Shown here piece after piece: positions 1 to 8,413 of a DNA stretch of 64,000 nucleotides (position 1 is its first letter; every line of letters starts with the position of its first letter). The position numbers and the translations under genes were made by a program. The stretch is from NCBI RefSeq assembly GCF_015752315.1, contig NZ_JADOVJ010000001.1, forward strand, positions 5,076,501-5,140,500, given 5' to 3'. This stretch comes from Nocardioides luteus (GTDB taxonomy: Bacteria > Actinomycetota > Actinomycetes > Propionibacteriales > Nocardioidaceae). The notes below the pieces were generated by a model. The model was not told the origin of the DNA and searched no databases. It was given only the letters and a program-made list of their open reading frames with translations.

Positions 1-423
1 GATGTCGGCGACGGTGCCCCACCCGGAGACCGGGCGCTGCTGGAAGAGACCGACCGAGTCGCGGTCGCCGTAGTCGAGGTTGCGCAGGGTGCTCTCCTGC
101 ATCGCGGTCGCCAGCGCGATCACCCAGCCGTAGGCGGGCACGCCGGACTGCTTCCCGACCGCCACGATCGTCCGGGCGTTCTGGATCTGCTCGGTGTTGA
201 AGCCGGCGATGCTGCCCTCGGGCACCTCACCGTCCGGCCCGAGGTTGCCCGCCGGAATCGCGTTGACCCCGCCGACGCAGCCCGACTCGGCCTGGTCCTG
301 GTTGCTCTGCTCGGTGCTCGCCAGACCGCCGATCAGGATCACCAAGGCACCGGTGACCACCAGGACGAGCGTGGCCGCCGCGGCCACGATTCCCCAGATC
401 AGACGTGCCTTGAAGATCCACAT
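1..423 (-). CDS. Membrane-anchored peptidoglycan hydrolase of the T4SS-like operon (5' part only)
   Basis: Only the first 141 codons are present; the gene continues past the left edge. The protein opens with a membrane anchor (about residues 8-33), a linker, then a lysozyme/transglycosylase-like segment. AMQEST holds the probable catalytic Glu110, followed by GLFQQRP, a combination seen in cell-wall hydrolases of actinobacterial conjugation loci. The expected role is local opening of peptidoglycan so that a secretion apparatus can cross the wall. A second domain such as NlpC/P60 often follows in this family but lies outside the window. The ATG has a GAGAGG ribosome binding site about 11 nt upstream, and that site sits inside a long inverted repeat. 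It is the last gene seen of the minus-strand operon. Confidence 0.75.
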   Translation of the reverse strand, partial: MWIFKARLIWGIVAAAATLVLVVTGALVILIGGLASTEQSNQDQAESGCVGGVNAIPAGNLGPDGEVPEGSIAGFNTEQIQNARTIVAVGKQSGVPAYGWVIALATAMQESTLRNLDYGDRDSVGLFQQRPVSGWGTVADI

Positions 424-426
424 GTC

Positions 427-591
427 AGACCGTGCCTCTCGATGCGACGCCGAGCGAGCGGCGTTCCAGTGCGTGTCCGGCAAGGCGGAGGAGGGAGGCG
501 GCCCGGTGTTGGCCGTCGACCGACGACAACGCCGCCGGGCGCGTGCTGGGGCGCCGCGCAGCCGGCGCCTTCGGATCGAGAGGCACGGTCT
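427..591 (-). promoter_or_regulatory. 17-bp perfect inverted repeat covering the hydrolase ribosome binding site
   Basis: AGACCGTGCCTCTCGAT at 427-443 and its exact reverse complement at 575-591 enclose 131 bp with no gene. In the minus-strand transcript the first arm begins at the stop codon of the upstream gene. The second arm contains the GAGAGG ribosome binding site of the hydrolase gene. A paired stem would hide that site. Translational control is an inference. Confidence 0.5.
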
Positions 592-1121
592 TAACCTCCG
601 GGGAGGATGTTCGCGACGTACCAGACGTTGTCGACCAGCGTCAGGTAGACGATGACCTTGGGGCCGTCGGTGGTGACCTCGACGCGGGCCTCCCCGTCGG
701 TCTGCTCGAGCACTTCCGCGGCGCCGACGACCTTGGTCGCCGGCACGGTCGCCGGGTCGGTGGTGCCCAGGGCCTGGGCGAGCGACTCGTCCGGGCGGGC
801 CGCGTTGATCCCCTCCCACCACTGGTCGGTGGTCAGGTCGGGGCGGGCCCACGCGGCGACGAACTTGGTCGCCAGGGGCCGCGGGTCAGGGACCGGCGCC
901 GGCGATCCGGTGGCGCCGGGGCTCTGCTCGGCCGTCGCCGAGCCCCGCTCGGGCTGCGCGGCCGGCTCGGCGTCGGGGGCGTCGCTCCACTGGGCGATGA
1001 GCCAGATGACGAAGACGATGCCGACGACCACCGAGAAGAACCGGAACGGCGACCGCATGGGCCACCTCAGCACCGGCGCGATGACCTCCCACAGCACACC
1101 ACGCGTCGTTGTCGACCGCAC
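591..1121 (-). CDS. Single-pass membrane protein, TcpC/VirB8-like position in the T4SS-like operon
   Basis: This 176-residue protein has a short cytoplasmic N-terminus, one membrane span (about residues 25-44), a linker rich in Ala, Pro and Glu, and a C-terminal domain predicted outside the membrane, ending in VDNVWYVANILPGG. The topology matches TcpC/VirB8-type scaffold subunits of conjugation machines. Sequence similarity is not obvious by eye, so the assignment rests on topology and neighbours. It starts with GTG, overlapping the TAG stop of the channel gene by one base; AAGGAGGAG lies 7-8 nt upstream. The coupling suggests fixed stoichiometry with the channel protein. Confidence 0.65.
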   Translation of the reverse strand: MRSTTTRGVLWEVIAPVLRWPMRSPFRFFSVVVGIVFVIWLIAQWSDAPDAEPAAQPERGSATAEQSPGATGSPAPVPDPRPLATKFVAAWARPDLTTDQWWEGINAARPDESLAQALGTTDPATVPATKVVGAAEVLEQTDGEARVEVTTDGPKVIVYLTLVDNVWYVANILPGG

Positions 1122-3367
1122 TACCGGGCTCCTCCTTCAGCTGACCCCCAGCTGGAACCGTTGTCGACGGGCACCGAGCGGTTCCCGTTGGGCGAGTAGA
1201 TGACGAAGACCGGGTTGCCGTCCGCGTCGTAGTCCACGTTGGCCTCCGCGACCGGTGAGTGGCGCGGCGGCTCCGGCTCACGGTCGGTGTAGGCGGTGTG
1301 GTCGACGGGGCTCGGCGCATCGGAGCGGCCGTCGGTGTAGACCTGGGCCGCGGGTCCGCGAGTCGGCTCGCCACGGTAGGGCGGCTCGTCGACCTCGGCG
1401 GAGCGCGAGTCGAACCACTGTCCGGCCACGCGCTCACCGTCGTTGCCGCTCATCGAGGACCCCAGGGCGTACGTCGGAGCGGCGCTCGCGCTCGACCCGG
1501 CACCCAGCGCTCCGGCGGCCGTCACCGGCGCCTGGTTGGGCACCTGCTCGGCGATCATGGTCGGCCGGTTGCCGGTCAGCTCGTGGCCAGGCATGTAGAC
1601 CCCACCGGGGCTCGAGATCGCTCCGGTCCCGGCCGGGGCACCGCCCGTGGCGGGCGGCCGGTCGGCGGTCGCGTCGCGGACCCCGGCCTCGGTGCCCGTC
1701 CGGGCGCCGACGTACGAGGTGAGCATCGAGGTGAGCCGGCCCATGCCCGGCAGCGGGATCCCGTAGGCGGCGGGGCGGGTGAGTCGCCAGGCCAGCACGG
1801 TCAGCACCGCGATCAGCCCCAGCTTGAGCACGAACCACATCGTCGAGGTCAGGATCGCCGAGTCGAGCCGCAGCAGCAGCAACGCGACCAGGAAGTAGAT
1901 CGGCCCCATCACCAACGGGCCCACCACCCGCTTCAGCATCGCCACCGCGGCGTCGCGGGTGTGGTCCAGCATGAACAGCACCCCGGCCGCCGGCGCGAAC
2001 GGCACGATCAACCGGATCAACGCGAACGAGAGCAGGATCGCCAAGCCCGCGACCAGCAGGAACCCGCAGACCACCACGACCACCACGAGGTTCACCAGCG
2101 CGGTGGTCGCCCGCTGCGACCAGTGCTCGCCCTTGAAGTACTCGTACGCCACCGGGTCGGACTTCTTGACCGCCTCGGCGTGCTCCTTGAACGCGTCCTG
2201 CTTGGCCTCCAGGACCTTCTTGCCCTCGCCGTTGGGGTCCTTGCGGTAGGCGTCGTACTCCTGCCAGGAGAAGTGCGTCGACCGGAACACCCGCGGACCG
2301 TACGTCTTCGCCGTGGCCGAGTCGGGGTCACCGAACGCACCCGCCAACCAGGTGCGGTACTGCGTCGAACGCACCACCTCGTCCATCTGGCCGTCCACGG
2401 CCTTGACCGCGTCGGTCTCACCGAACTTGTCGTCACCGACGCCCGGGACCGTCCGGCCGTCGTTGAACCCGGTCGCGATCAACCCGGTCGCCGACCGCAC
2501 CCCGTCATCGACCAACCGGGTCGACTCGACCGGATACTGGATCAGCCACGAGGTCACCACGAGCACACCCAGCGCCCAGCCAGCCGCCGTCACCGCACGC
2601 GCGAACCGGCCGTCCCGCGCCCGGATCATCACCGTCGCCGCGACCAGCAGGAGCACCACGCTCACCCAGGGCGCCCAGACGCCGTCGGTGACCGCCTTGC
2701 TCGCGGCCACGATCGGGTCGTCCAGCGCCTTCAGGAAGGAGTTCTCCCCGATCACCGCGTTCAGCAGCGCGTGCGACCAGTTCGGCAGGATCCCCGAGAT
2801 CTCCAGCATGATGTTGCCGATCGAGGTGCCAGCCCCCGCCACGAACTGCCCCGTGCAGCCGTTGTCATAGGTCCACCACTGCGGAGACGTGCCATAGGCC
2901 GACTCCAGCGAGACCTCGTCCTTGTTGCGGAACGGGTCCAGCTCGTCGTCGATCTTCTCCGGATCGTTGAGCTCCGTGCCCGCCTTCGACGCCGCCCCCA
3001 GCGCCGTCATCCGCACGATGAACGAGCCGTCCCCGTAGGGAGAAGCCGGCATCGGCGCATCCAGGTTGTTGCACGCGTCGCTCACGCCCGAGAGCCCACC
3101 CGTCGGGTCGAACGGGATCGGGATGTCGATCCCCTTCGGACCCGCAGCCGTCGCCGGCCCGGCGACGGACAGAAGGGCAACCACGAGTACGACGAGGGCA
3201 GCCGCCCTACGGCGCCACCCGCCCCCGCTGGTCGAGCCGCCGGAGCCGCTAGGCGGAGGCGTGTCGAGACCAACACGGTTCCGTCGAGCGACGAGGGGGC
3301 TGTGTTGGTCTCGACACGCTCGCTGGCGCTCGCGGCTCGACCGACGGTGGGCGGGGCGCGGCGGCAT
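1121..3367 (-). CDS. Polytopic membrane protein, VirB6/TrbL-like channel component
   Basis: The 748-residue protein has a secretion signal at an unusually internal position (WRRR then a hydrophobic run to about residue 75, ending ATAA). An extracytoplasmic region with an apparent Cys pair follows, then about six membrane spans between residues 230 and 535, then roughly 200 residues of low-complexity Gly/Ala/Pro-rich tail. Large polytopic proteins beside a VirB4 ATPase are normally the inner-membrane channel (VirB6, TrbL, TcpH types). The ATG overlaps the ATPase stop as TGATG. Residues about 9-46 are encoded by a palindromic repeat, so the N-terminus before the signal looks like inserted DNA. 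No other in-frame ATG or GTG lies between that start and the hydrophobic segment. Confidence 0.7.
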   Translation of the reverse strand: MPPRPAHRRSSRERQRACRDQHSPLVARRNRVGLDTPPPSGSGGSTSGGGWRRRAAALVVLVVALLSVAGPATAAGPKGIDIPIPFDPTGGLSGVSDACNNLDAPMPASPYGDGSFIVRMTALGAASKAGTELNDPEKIDDELDPFRNKDEVSLESAYGTSPQWWTYDNGCTGQFVAGAGTSIGNIMLEISGILPNWSHALLNAVIGENSFLKALDDPIVAASKAVTDGVWAPWVSVVLLLVAATVMIRARDGRFARAVTAAGWALGVLVVTSWLIQYPVESTRLVDDGVRSATGLIATGFNDGRTVPGVGDDKFGETDAVKAVDGQMDEVVRSTQYRTWLAGAFGDPDSATAKTYGPRVFRSTHFSWQEYDAYRKDPNGEGKKVLEAKQDAFKEHAEAVKKSDPVAYEYFKGEHWSQRATTALVNLVVVVVVCGFLLVAGLAILLSFALIRLIVPFAPAAGVLFMLDHTRDAAVAMLKRVVGPLVMGPIYFLVALLLLRLDSAILTSTMWFVLKLGLIAVLTVLAWRLTRPAAYGIPLPGMGRLTSMLTSYVGARTGTEAGVRDATADRPPATGGAPAGTGAISSPGGVYMPGHELTGNRPTMIAEQVPNQAPVTAAGALGAGSSASAAPTYALGSSMSGNDGERVAGQWFDSRSAEVDEPPYRGEPTRGPAAQVYTDGRSDAPSPVDHTAYTDREPEPPRHSPVAEANVDYDADGNPVFVIYSPNGNRSVPVDNGSSWGSAEGGAR
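3230..3342. repeat. 113-bp palindromic repeat inside the VirB6-like gene
   Basis: The outer arms GGTCGAGCC (3230-3238) and GGCTCGACC (3334-3342) and the inner arms GTGTCGAGACCAACAC (3261-3276) and GTGTTGGTCTCGACAC (3302-3317) are perfect inverted matches. The stretch GGTCTCGACACGC with GGCTCGACC is of a kind I recall as a dispersed repeat in Nocardioides-type genomes. Here it is read in frame as Arg/Ser/Gly-rich residues before the signal peptide. Confidence 0.75.
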
Positions 3368-6090
3368 CAGCCGATCCCGTCCCCGGAACGATCGGTCATG
3401 GCGCGGTCGACCGGCTCGCCGCCGATGGCCCGGCTGACGCGGCGGGTGGGGTCGGCGGTGGTGTTGAGCGCCTCCTGCAGACCCGGGTGGTGGTTGAGGG
3501 TGACCTTGATGATCTCCATGCCACCGTGGCCGGTGTCGCCACCGAGGCCGTCGCGGTAGATGAACTCGCGGTAGCCCAGCTGCTCGTCACCGCGCCGGGT
3601 GCGCGGCGAGAGCCGCGCCAGGATCGACTCGTAACCCAGACCCTCGGGCTTGCCGAGCAGCTTGAGCGCGTCGCGCTGGGCGGTCTCGTCCTGCGTACGT
3701 CCCACGAAGGCCGCGCCGACGAAGTTGTTGATGTCGGAGCCCAGGATCGCGGAGGCGTTCTGGGTGGAGACCAGCGCGGCACAGTTGTTCTTGCGGGAGT
3801 CGCTGGAGAGCTTGTGGACCAGCGCTCGCCCGGTGCCGCCGGAGGCCTGGGTGACCTCGTGGGCCTCGTCGAGCGCGAACAGCTTCCGCTCGTTGGGGTC
3901 GCTGCGGTAGATCAGGTGGAGCGCGGACCAGGCCGCGAGGGTCATGATCGGGCGCGCCATCTGCTCCTCGGCGCTCCACTCCTCGCGCGGCACGTGCTCG
4001 GGCGGGGTGTTGAGGCCCTTGAGGTTGTAGAAGGTGAACGGCGTGCCCTTCAGCTCCTCGTCGGACTGGAGGAAGTCGTTGCCGAAGAAGAGCCGGCCGA
4101 GCTCGCGCTCGCGGGCGGCGGCGAGCTCGCGGGCGATCTCCTGGTCGCCGCCGTCGCCCTCGAAGAGCATCTTGACGATCGTCGAGGTGTCGGCGCCACG
4201 GTCGGCCTGCGCCTCCATGACGCGGGCTCGGATGCGCTTGAGCACCTCTTCGTTGTTGGCCAGCCCGACCGGGAGGCAGGAGCGGAGCACGGAGACGGTG
4301 AGGTCGCGGCGCTGCTGCACGGCCGCCGACCGTTCGCGGTGGAGCCGCTCGGCGAACTCGTGGTCCGACATCGCCTCGGCCCGGATCAGCTCCGGGTTGG
4401 GGTCGGGCACGACCGCGTAGGGCGAGAGCGAGCCCGGCCGTCCGCCGAGGACGTCGACGCTGCGGGCACGGGCGGGCACCTGCTGGCCGTTGAACACCCC
4501 GCCGCCGATCTCGGGCAGCGTCATCAGCCGCTGCAGCCGGCCCGCCGGGTCCATCGCGACGCCGTGGATGCCGGACAGGATCGACATGTAGATGACGACG
4601 CCCATGAGCGTCGACTTTCCCGAACCCGGGGTGCCGACGAGCGGGATCAGGCCCGCCTGCTCCATGACCTCGGTCAGGTACCACGGGTCCATCAGCACCG
4701 CCCGCGACGCCATCGCCGAGGTCTCGCCGAGGTAGAAGCCGCGCTTGTCGCCGACCTCCGCGGTGACCGCCGGGAGCCCGGCGGCCACCTTGAGCACCGG
4801 GAACTTCCGGGCGTGGGCGGTCGAGGCGAGCGGCTCGCCCGGGACGAACTCGCGAGCCAGGTGGTACTGCCCCAGCTGGCGGGTGATCTTGATCTGCGGC
4901 CGGTAGAGGTCGACGACCTTCTGCGCCTTGTCGAGCGCCTCGGCCTCGGTGCGGCCGGTGACGGCGATGCGGTACCAGCCCCTGGTCCGGGTCGAGAGGC
5001 CGGTGAACTCCGAGCGCATCTCGTCCTCGACGTCGGCGGCCCGGCCGGCCTGGCGGGAGAGCTGCTTCGGCGGCCGCTTTCCGTGGTCCTCGGACCAGTG
5101 GCTGACCTGGCCGTCGATACGCCGGGTCAGGCTCGCCATCTCACGGGAGACGTCCTCGGGCGAGCGCGGCTCGACCCGGAAGGACCACTCCACCGGGAAG
5201 CCGAGCGCGTCGGTCTTCGCCATCCACGGCGCATGGGTCTCGGGGACCTCGATGTCGCCGATCCGGGAGACGGTCAGCACGCACACGTGGCTGGTCTCCT
5301 GGCGACCGCCGATGCTGCTGGTGACCTGCACCGTCGGGGCCAGCGGCTCGGCCGACCAGGCGACCGACTCGAACCACTCGGCCATGTCGTCGGTGTCGAG
5401 GAAGTTCTGCTGCGCCTCGCCCGGCTCCGGCACGGGGATCTTGGCCCCCAGCGAGAGCGAACGGGCGATCATCCACTCCATGTCGTGACCGACCGCCGGC
5501 CGCGCCGAGAAGCCCGGCCGCGACATCACCCGGTTGACCGTGTCGAGCCGCTCGCTGATCGCGGCCATCTCCCGTTCGGCGGCGCTGGCGGAGAACTTCG
5601 CCAGGGTGCGCACCGTCGCGTCGCGGCGGCCGAGGTCGACGCCGTAGTAGACGAGCTTGTCGGCCTGGCTGTGGGCGGCCATGTGGGCCTGGTTGCGCGC
5701 CATCATCTCCTCGAACCCGGGCTGCGGGTCGGGGGCGTTGGCGAACGCGGCATGCGCCCAGTGACGTACGGGATAGGGGCGGGTGGTGACCCGGCCGTGG
5801 ATCGTGTTGCCGACCAGGTCGGCCAGCTGGCTGGCCTGGTCGGTGATCAGCGCCTCGAGGTCGGAGTGGGCACGGAACGACCAGGTCTGCGGCTCGGCGA
5901 GGTACCAGGCGATGATGCGGTCGCCGGTGAAGGTCAGGTGACCGCGCACCTCCTCCAGCGCCCACTTGTCACCTCTGGGCTCATGGACGCCCTTCGAGTC
6001 GTCGCCGCCCCGGCCGAAGACGCTCCTGCGTCCCGGCTTGGGCTTCTCGAAGCCAGGCCCGTAGGCCCGCTCCGTTCGCGGCCGCCTCAT
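3367..6090 (-). CDS. VirB4-like conjugation/secretion ATPase
   Basis: This 907-residue protein carries a Walker A motif GTPGSGKST near residue 483 and a Walker B/DEAH segment LFALDEAHEV near residue 740. That spacing fits VirB4/TraC/TcpF ATPases, which power assembly of type IV secretion systems from the cytoplasmic face. The N-terminal half (about residues 40-450) lacks a Walker motif, as is usual for the family. The ATG forms an ATGA overlap with the preceding gene and is preferred over an upstream Arg-rich extension in the same frame. It sits between the PrgI-like gene and the channel gene, the usual order in Gram-positive conjugation loci. No relaxase or VirD4 coupling ATPase is in the window. 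Confidence 0.88.
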   Translation of the reverse strand: MRRPRTERAYGPGFEKPKPGRRSVFGRGGDDSKGVHEPRGDKWALEEVRGHLTFTGDRIIAWYLAEPQTWSFRAHSDLEALITDQASQLADLVGNTIHGRVTTRPYPVRHWAHAAFANAPDPQPGFEEMMARNQAHMAAHSQADKLVYYGVDLGRRDATVRTLAKFSASAAEREMAAISERLDTVNRVMSRPGFSARPAVGHDMEWMIARSLSLGAKIPVPEPGEAQQNFLDTDDMAEWFESVAWSAEPLAPTVQVTSSIGGRQETSHVCVLTVSRIGDIEVPETHAPWMAKTDALGFPVEWSFRVEPRSPEDVSREMASLTRRIDGQVSHWSEDHGKRPPKQLSRQAGRAADVEDEMRSEFTGLSTRTRGWYRIAVTGRTEAEALDKAQKVVDLYRPQIKITRQLGQYHLAREFVPGEPLASTAHARKFPVLKVAAGLPAVTAEVGDKRGFYLGETSAMASRAVLMDPWYLTEVMEQAGLIPLVGTPGSGKSTLMGVVIYMSILSGIHGVAMDPAGRLQRLMTLPEIGGGVFNGQQVPARARSVDVLGGRPGSLSPYAVVPDPNPELIRAEAMSDHEFAERLHRERSAAVQQRRDLTVSVLRSCLPVGLANNEEVLKRIRARVMEAQADRGADTSTIVKMLFEGDGGDQEIARELAAARERELGRLFFGNDFLQSDEELKGTPFTFYNLKGLNTPPEHVPREEWSAEEQMARPIMTLAAWSALHLIYRSDPNERKLFALDEAHEVTQASGGTGRALVHKLSSDSRKNNCAALVSTQNASAILGSDINNFVGAAFVGRTQDETAQRDALKLLGKPEGLGYESILARLSPRTRRGDEQLGYREFIYRDGLGGDTGHGGMEIIKVTLNHHPGLQEALNTTADPTRRVSRAIGGEPVDRAMTDRSGDGIG

Positions 6091-7301
6091 GCGGTTCCTC
6101 CGTCGTTGGGTGCGTCGTCGCCGTTGAGGCGCTTGCGATAGTCGTCCACGCTCTGCGGGCGCTCGTCGGTCGTCGCCCACTCGTCCTGATTGTCCCTGGG
6201 ACGCGTACGTCCCGAGGGCGCATCGTCGAACTCGTCGAAGTCGTCGAACTCATCGAGGTCGTCGAGACCCGGCTCCGGCGCGATCACCACGGCCGGCCTG
6301 ACCGCGTGCGACAGCGGCTGCCGGGCCGGCTTCGGAGCCTCCTGGCCGGTGGCCTCGTCCGCCGGCTTCGGGGCGGGCTGCTGGGCTGCAGGGGCCTGAG
6401 CGGGCGGGGGCGGAGGCGGAGACGACGGGGGCGGCGCAGCGGGTCGGGCCGGCGGAGCGACCGGGGTGGTCGGCGGAGTCGCCGACGGACTGGCGGGAGG
6501 GGCCGGAGTGGCAGGAGGGGCCGGAGGGGGCGGCGGCGCGGGAGAAGCGGCCGGAGGCGGGGGCGGCGCGGGCTGCTCACGCTCCTGGCGGGCCTGCCAC
6601 GGCGCCCCGCCCTTCCACGGGACGTCACGGGGCTCACGCGGAGAGGAGGACGGCCGGCTGGACCAGCCGCCCTTCGCCGGACGTACGCCGGACTGGTGCT
6701 GGCGCGCAGGCTGACGCACCGGCTGGACCGCGGGCTGGACCTTGAGCTGGGCGGGAAGCGGCTCCTCGACGACCTTGGCCTCGATCACCGGTCGGACGGG
6801 CGCGGCCTTGCCGCGTACCGGCGGGGTGTGGGTGCGCGGCTTCGAGGCGACTACGGTCGCCTGCAGCATCTGCGGCTCCGGAGTGGCGCCGGGCTGCTGC
6901 GCGAACCGGCGGCCCGGTCGTCGCATCGCCTTGGCCCAGCCGCCCCGGGGGCTCGTGGCGTGGCGGAAGGCGACCGCCGCCCCGCCTGCGTACTGAACGC
7001 CCGTCTCCACGCGTGGCGTGGTCAGCTCGTGCCAGAAGGTCATCAGCCAGGCTCCGGCGGAGCTCTCCGAGCTGATGTAGTCGGAGGCCTTCATCGAGAG
7101 GTAGGAGGCGCCGATCAGCCACAGTCCCATGCTGAGCAGCGTCACCGGCATGCCGAGCTTGCGCAGCAGCACAAGCGTCACTGGTGCGATCACCAGGAAC
7201 AGGAAGATGGTGCGATAACGCATCTCCCCGATGTAGCGACGAGGGGGACCGAGATAGGTCTGGTCGACCTCGTACAGCTCGTCGTCGTCAGGCAGCCTCA
7301 T
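6087..7301 (-). CDS. PrgI/TcpE-like membrane protein with long proline-rich tail
   Basis: The 404-residue protein has two adjacent membrane spans (about residues 29-46 and 50-70) after a short acidic N-terminus containing YLGPPRRYIGEMRYRT. This resembles PrgI/TcpE-type proteins encoded just upstream of VirB4. The rest is a basic then strongly proline-rich disordered region (about residues 190-330, with PPPPP runs), ending in an acidic stretch with repeated DEFDD. The tail is far longer than in ordinary PrgI proteins and could be a flexible spacer or a docking surface. Its stop overlaps the ATPase start as ATGA. A GGGAGGGA ribosome binding site precedes the ATG. Confidence 0.7.
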   Translation of the reverse strand: MRLPDDDELYEVDQTYLGPPRRYIGEMRYRTIFLFLVIAPVTLVLLRKLGMPVTLLSMGLWLIGASYLSMKASDYISSESSAGAWLMTFWHELTTPRVETGVQYAGGAAVAFRHATSPRGGWAKAMRRPGRRFAQQPGATPEPQMLQATVVASKPRTHTPPVRGKAAPVRPVIEAKVVEEPLPAQLKVQPAVQPVRQPARQHQSGVRPAKGGWSSRPSSSPREPRDVPWKGGAPWQARQEREQPAPPPPPAASPAPPPPPAPPATPAPPASPSATPPTTPVAPPARPAAPPPSSPPPPPPAQAPAAQQPAPKPADEATGQEAPKPARQPLSHAVRPAVVIAPEPGLDDLDEFDDFDEFDDAPSGRTRPRDNQDEWATTDERPQSVDDYRKRLNGDDAPNDGGTA

Positions 7302-7340
7302 CCCCGAGATCCCTCCCTGGGTTAGCTAACGGGACCGGGA

Positions 7341-7607
7341 TCACCCCTTGAAGAGACCAGCCATCCACGTGCCGAGATCCGTGGCGTTGTTGCCGACGGC
7401 CAGGCCGAGGACGCCGAGACCGATGATCAGGCCGCCGACGATCGTGACGGCCTTGGAGATGTTGCCGCTGCGGGCAGCCCACAGGACCGTGACGCCCAGG
7501 ATCAGGACGACGAGGGTGATGATGTTGTCGGTGATCCACTCGGCCAGGCCACCGGTGCCGTACTCGGCGGCCTGGGTCGTACTTTGAATCAACTGGTGCG
7601 GTGCCAT
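7341..7607 (-). CDS. Small two-span membrane protein, pilin-like subunit (TcpD/VirB2-like position)
   Basis: The 88-residue protein has a polar N-terminus (MAPHQLIQSTTQ), a first hydrophobic span near residues 24-44, a short basic turn (ARSGNISK), and a second span near 53-71. Size and double-span topology match VirB2/TrbC-type pilins and TcpD. The gene opens the operon. Start choice: the ATG has GGGAG 9 nt upstream, while the longer reading upstream lacks a good ribosome binding site and would be Arg/Pro-rich. It lies 39 bp ahead of the PrgI-like gene and is probably cotranscribed with all genes down to the left edge. Confidence 0.7.
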   Translation of the reverse strand: MAPHQLIQSTTQAAEYGTGGLAEWITDNIITLVVLILGVTVLWAARSGNISKAVTIVGGLIIGLGVLGLAVGNNATDLGTWMAGLFKG

Positions 7608-8078
7608 TGCTCTGCTCCCTTTCCCGAGGTGAGGTGTGGTTGCCGGACACGTCCGGAAGTATTCGATTGTCCCGTCCGGCGCAGCCCCATGCGGCACCGG
7701 TGGGTGGAGGCGTCTCGCCCCTCCCGCGCGCTGACGCAAACTCCCGGGCATCGGCATTTCTGGACAAACGCCACCGCCATGTGAGACGAGCGTAGTCGCC
7801 AGACCGCCTCGGCGCACCTCGTTCCACCTGACGACACGTCTTGTACCGCGCGCGTAGGGGCCGGCAGCGCACCCGGTTCACCCGGCGGTCATGCCGCCCA
7901 CCGGACCGTTGGGCGCGACACTGTCCCGCTCAGTGGTCTCCTTCGGCGAATTCTTGCGAGGGGAGGCTAACTTCGGGGAACCTATATCCCGGTGCATCCT
8001 CGCGAATTTCGCGCGCTTGCGTCCGGATTCGCGAATTTACATTACATTCAATCGGATTTCTCGGGAGGACGAGCTCAC
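7608..8078. promoter_or_regulatory. Divergent control region with two TCGCGAATTT repeats
   Basis: This 471-bp gap separates the T4SS-like operon (leftward) from the 57-residue peptide gene (rightward). TCGCGAATTT occurs at 8000-8009 and 8029-8038, 29 bp apart, close to three helical turns. Each copy sits in its own palindrome: CGCGAA-T-TTCGCG at 8001-8013 and ATTCGCGAAT at 8027-8036. They end about 40 bp before the peptide start, where an operator would be expected. Apart from these I see no gene or RNA structure. Confidence 0.5.
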
Positions 8079-8252
8079 ATGGACAAGAAGAAGATCTTCA
8101 TCGTCATCGGCGTTCTGTTCGTCGGGTTCTGGCTGTTCACCGATCCGCAGGGACTGACCAGCACGATCTCGGCCATCGCCGGTGGCATCTGGGGCGTCAC
8201 CACCGACGTCTTCGGCGGCGTGATCGGCACGATCGAGGGCTCCACCCGCTGA
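8079..8252 (+). CDS. 57-residue double-span membrane peptide, divergent from the T4SS-like operon
   Basis: The peptide begins MDKKKIFIVIGVLFVGFWLF, a lysine patch followed by a membrane span, and has a second weakly hydrophobic Gly/Ile-rich segment (about residues 27-50). GGGAGGA lies 10 nt before the ATG, which supports a real start. I do not recognise a family. Its position opposite the operon promoter and its membrane nature suggest an accessory part of the same apparatus, such as a second small pilin-like or anchor subunit. A minor unrelated membrane peptide is possible. Confidence 0.65.
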   Translation: MDKKKIFIVIGVLFVGFWLFTDPQGLTSTISAIAGGIWGVTTDVFGGVIGTIEGSTR

Positions 8253-8413
8253 CCCCGGCCGCCACCTACGCCGACACACGGGTGCCGGCGCGATGGGCTC
8301 CTTTTTTCTCGCTGCCCGGTTTGGGGACCGAGCAGCACAGATAACTGTTTGACGTCGAACGAGGCGATGACAAGACTGCGCTTGTCTCGATGTCAAGATA
8401 GTTCGGAGTCGAC

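Noticed and set aside
3367..6141. Long open frames antisense to the VirB4 gene, and similar long antisense frames across the window
   Set aside because: They are Arg/Gly/Asp-rich by-products of high GC third positions, lack ribosome binding sites and have no recognisable motifs.
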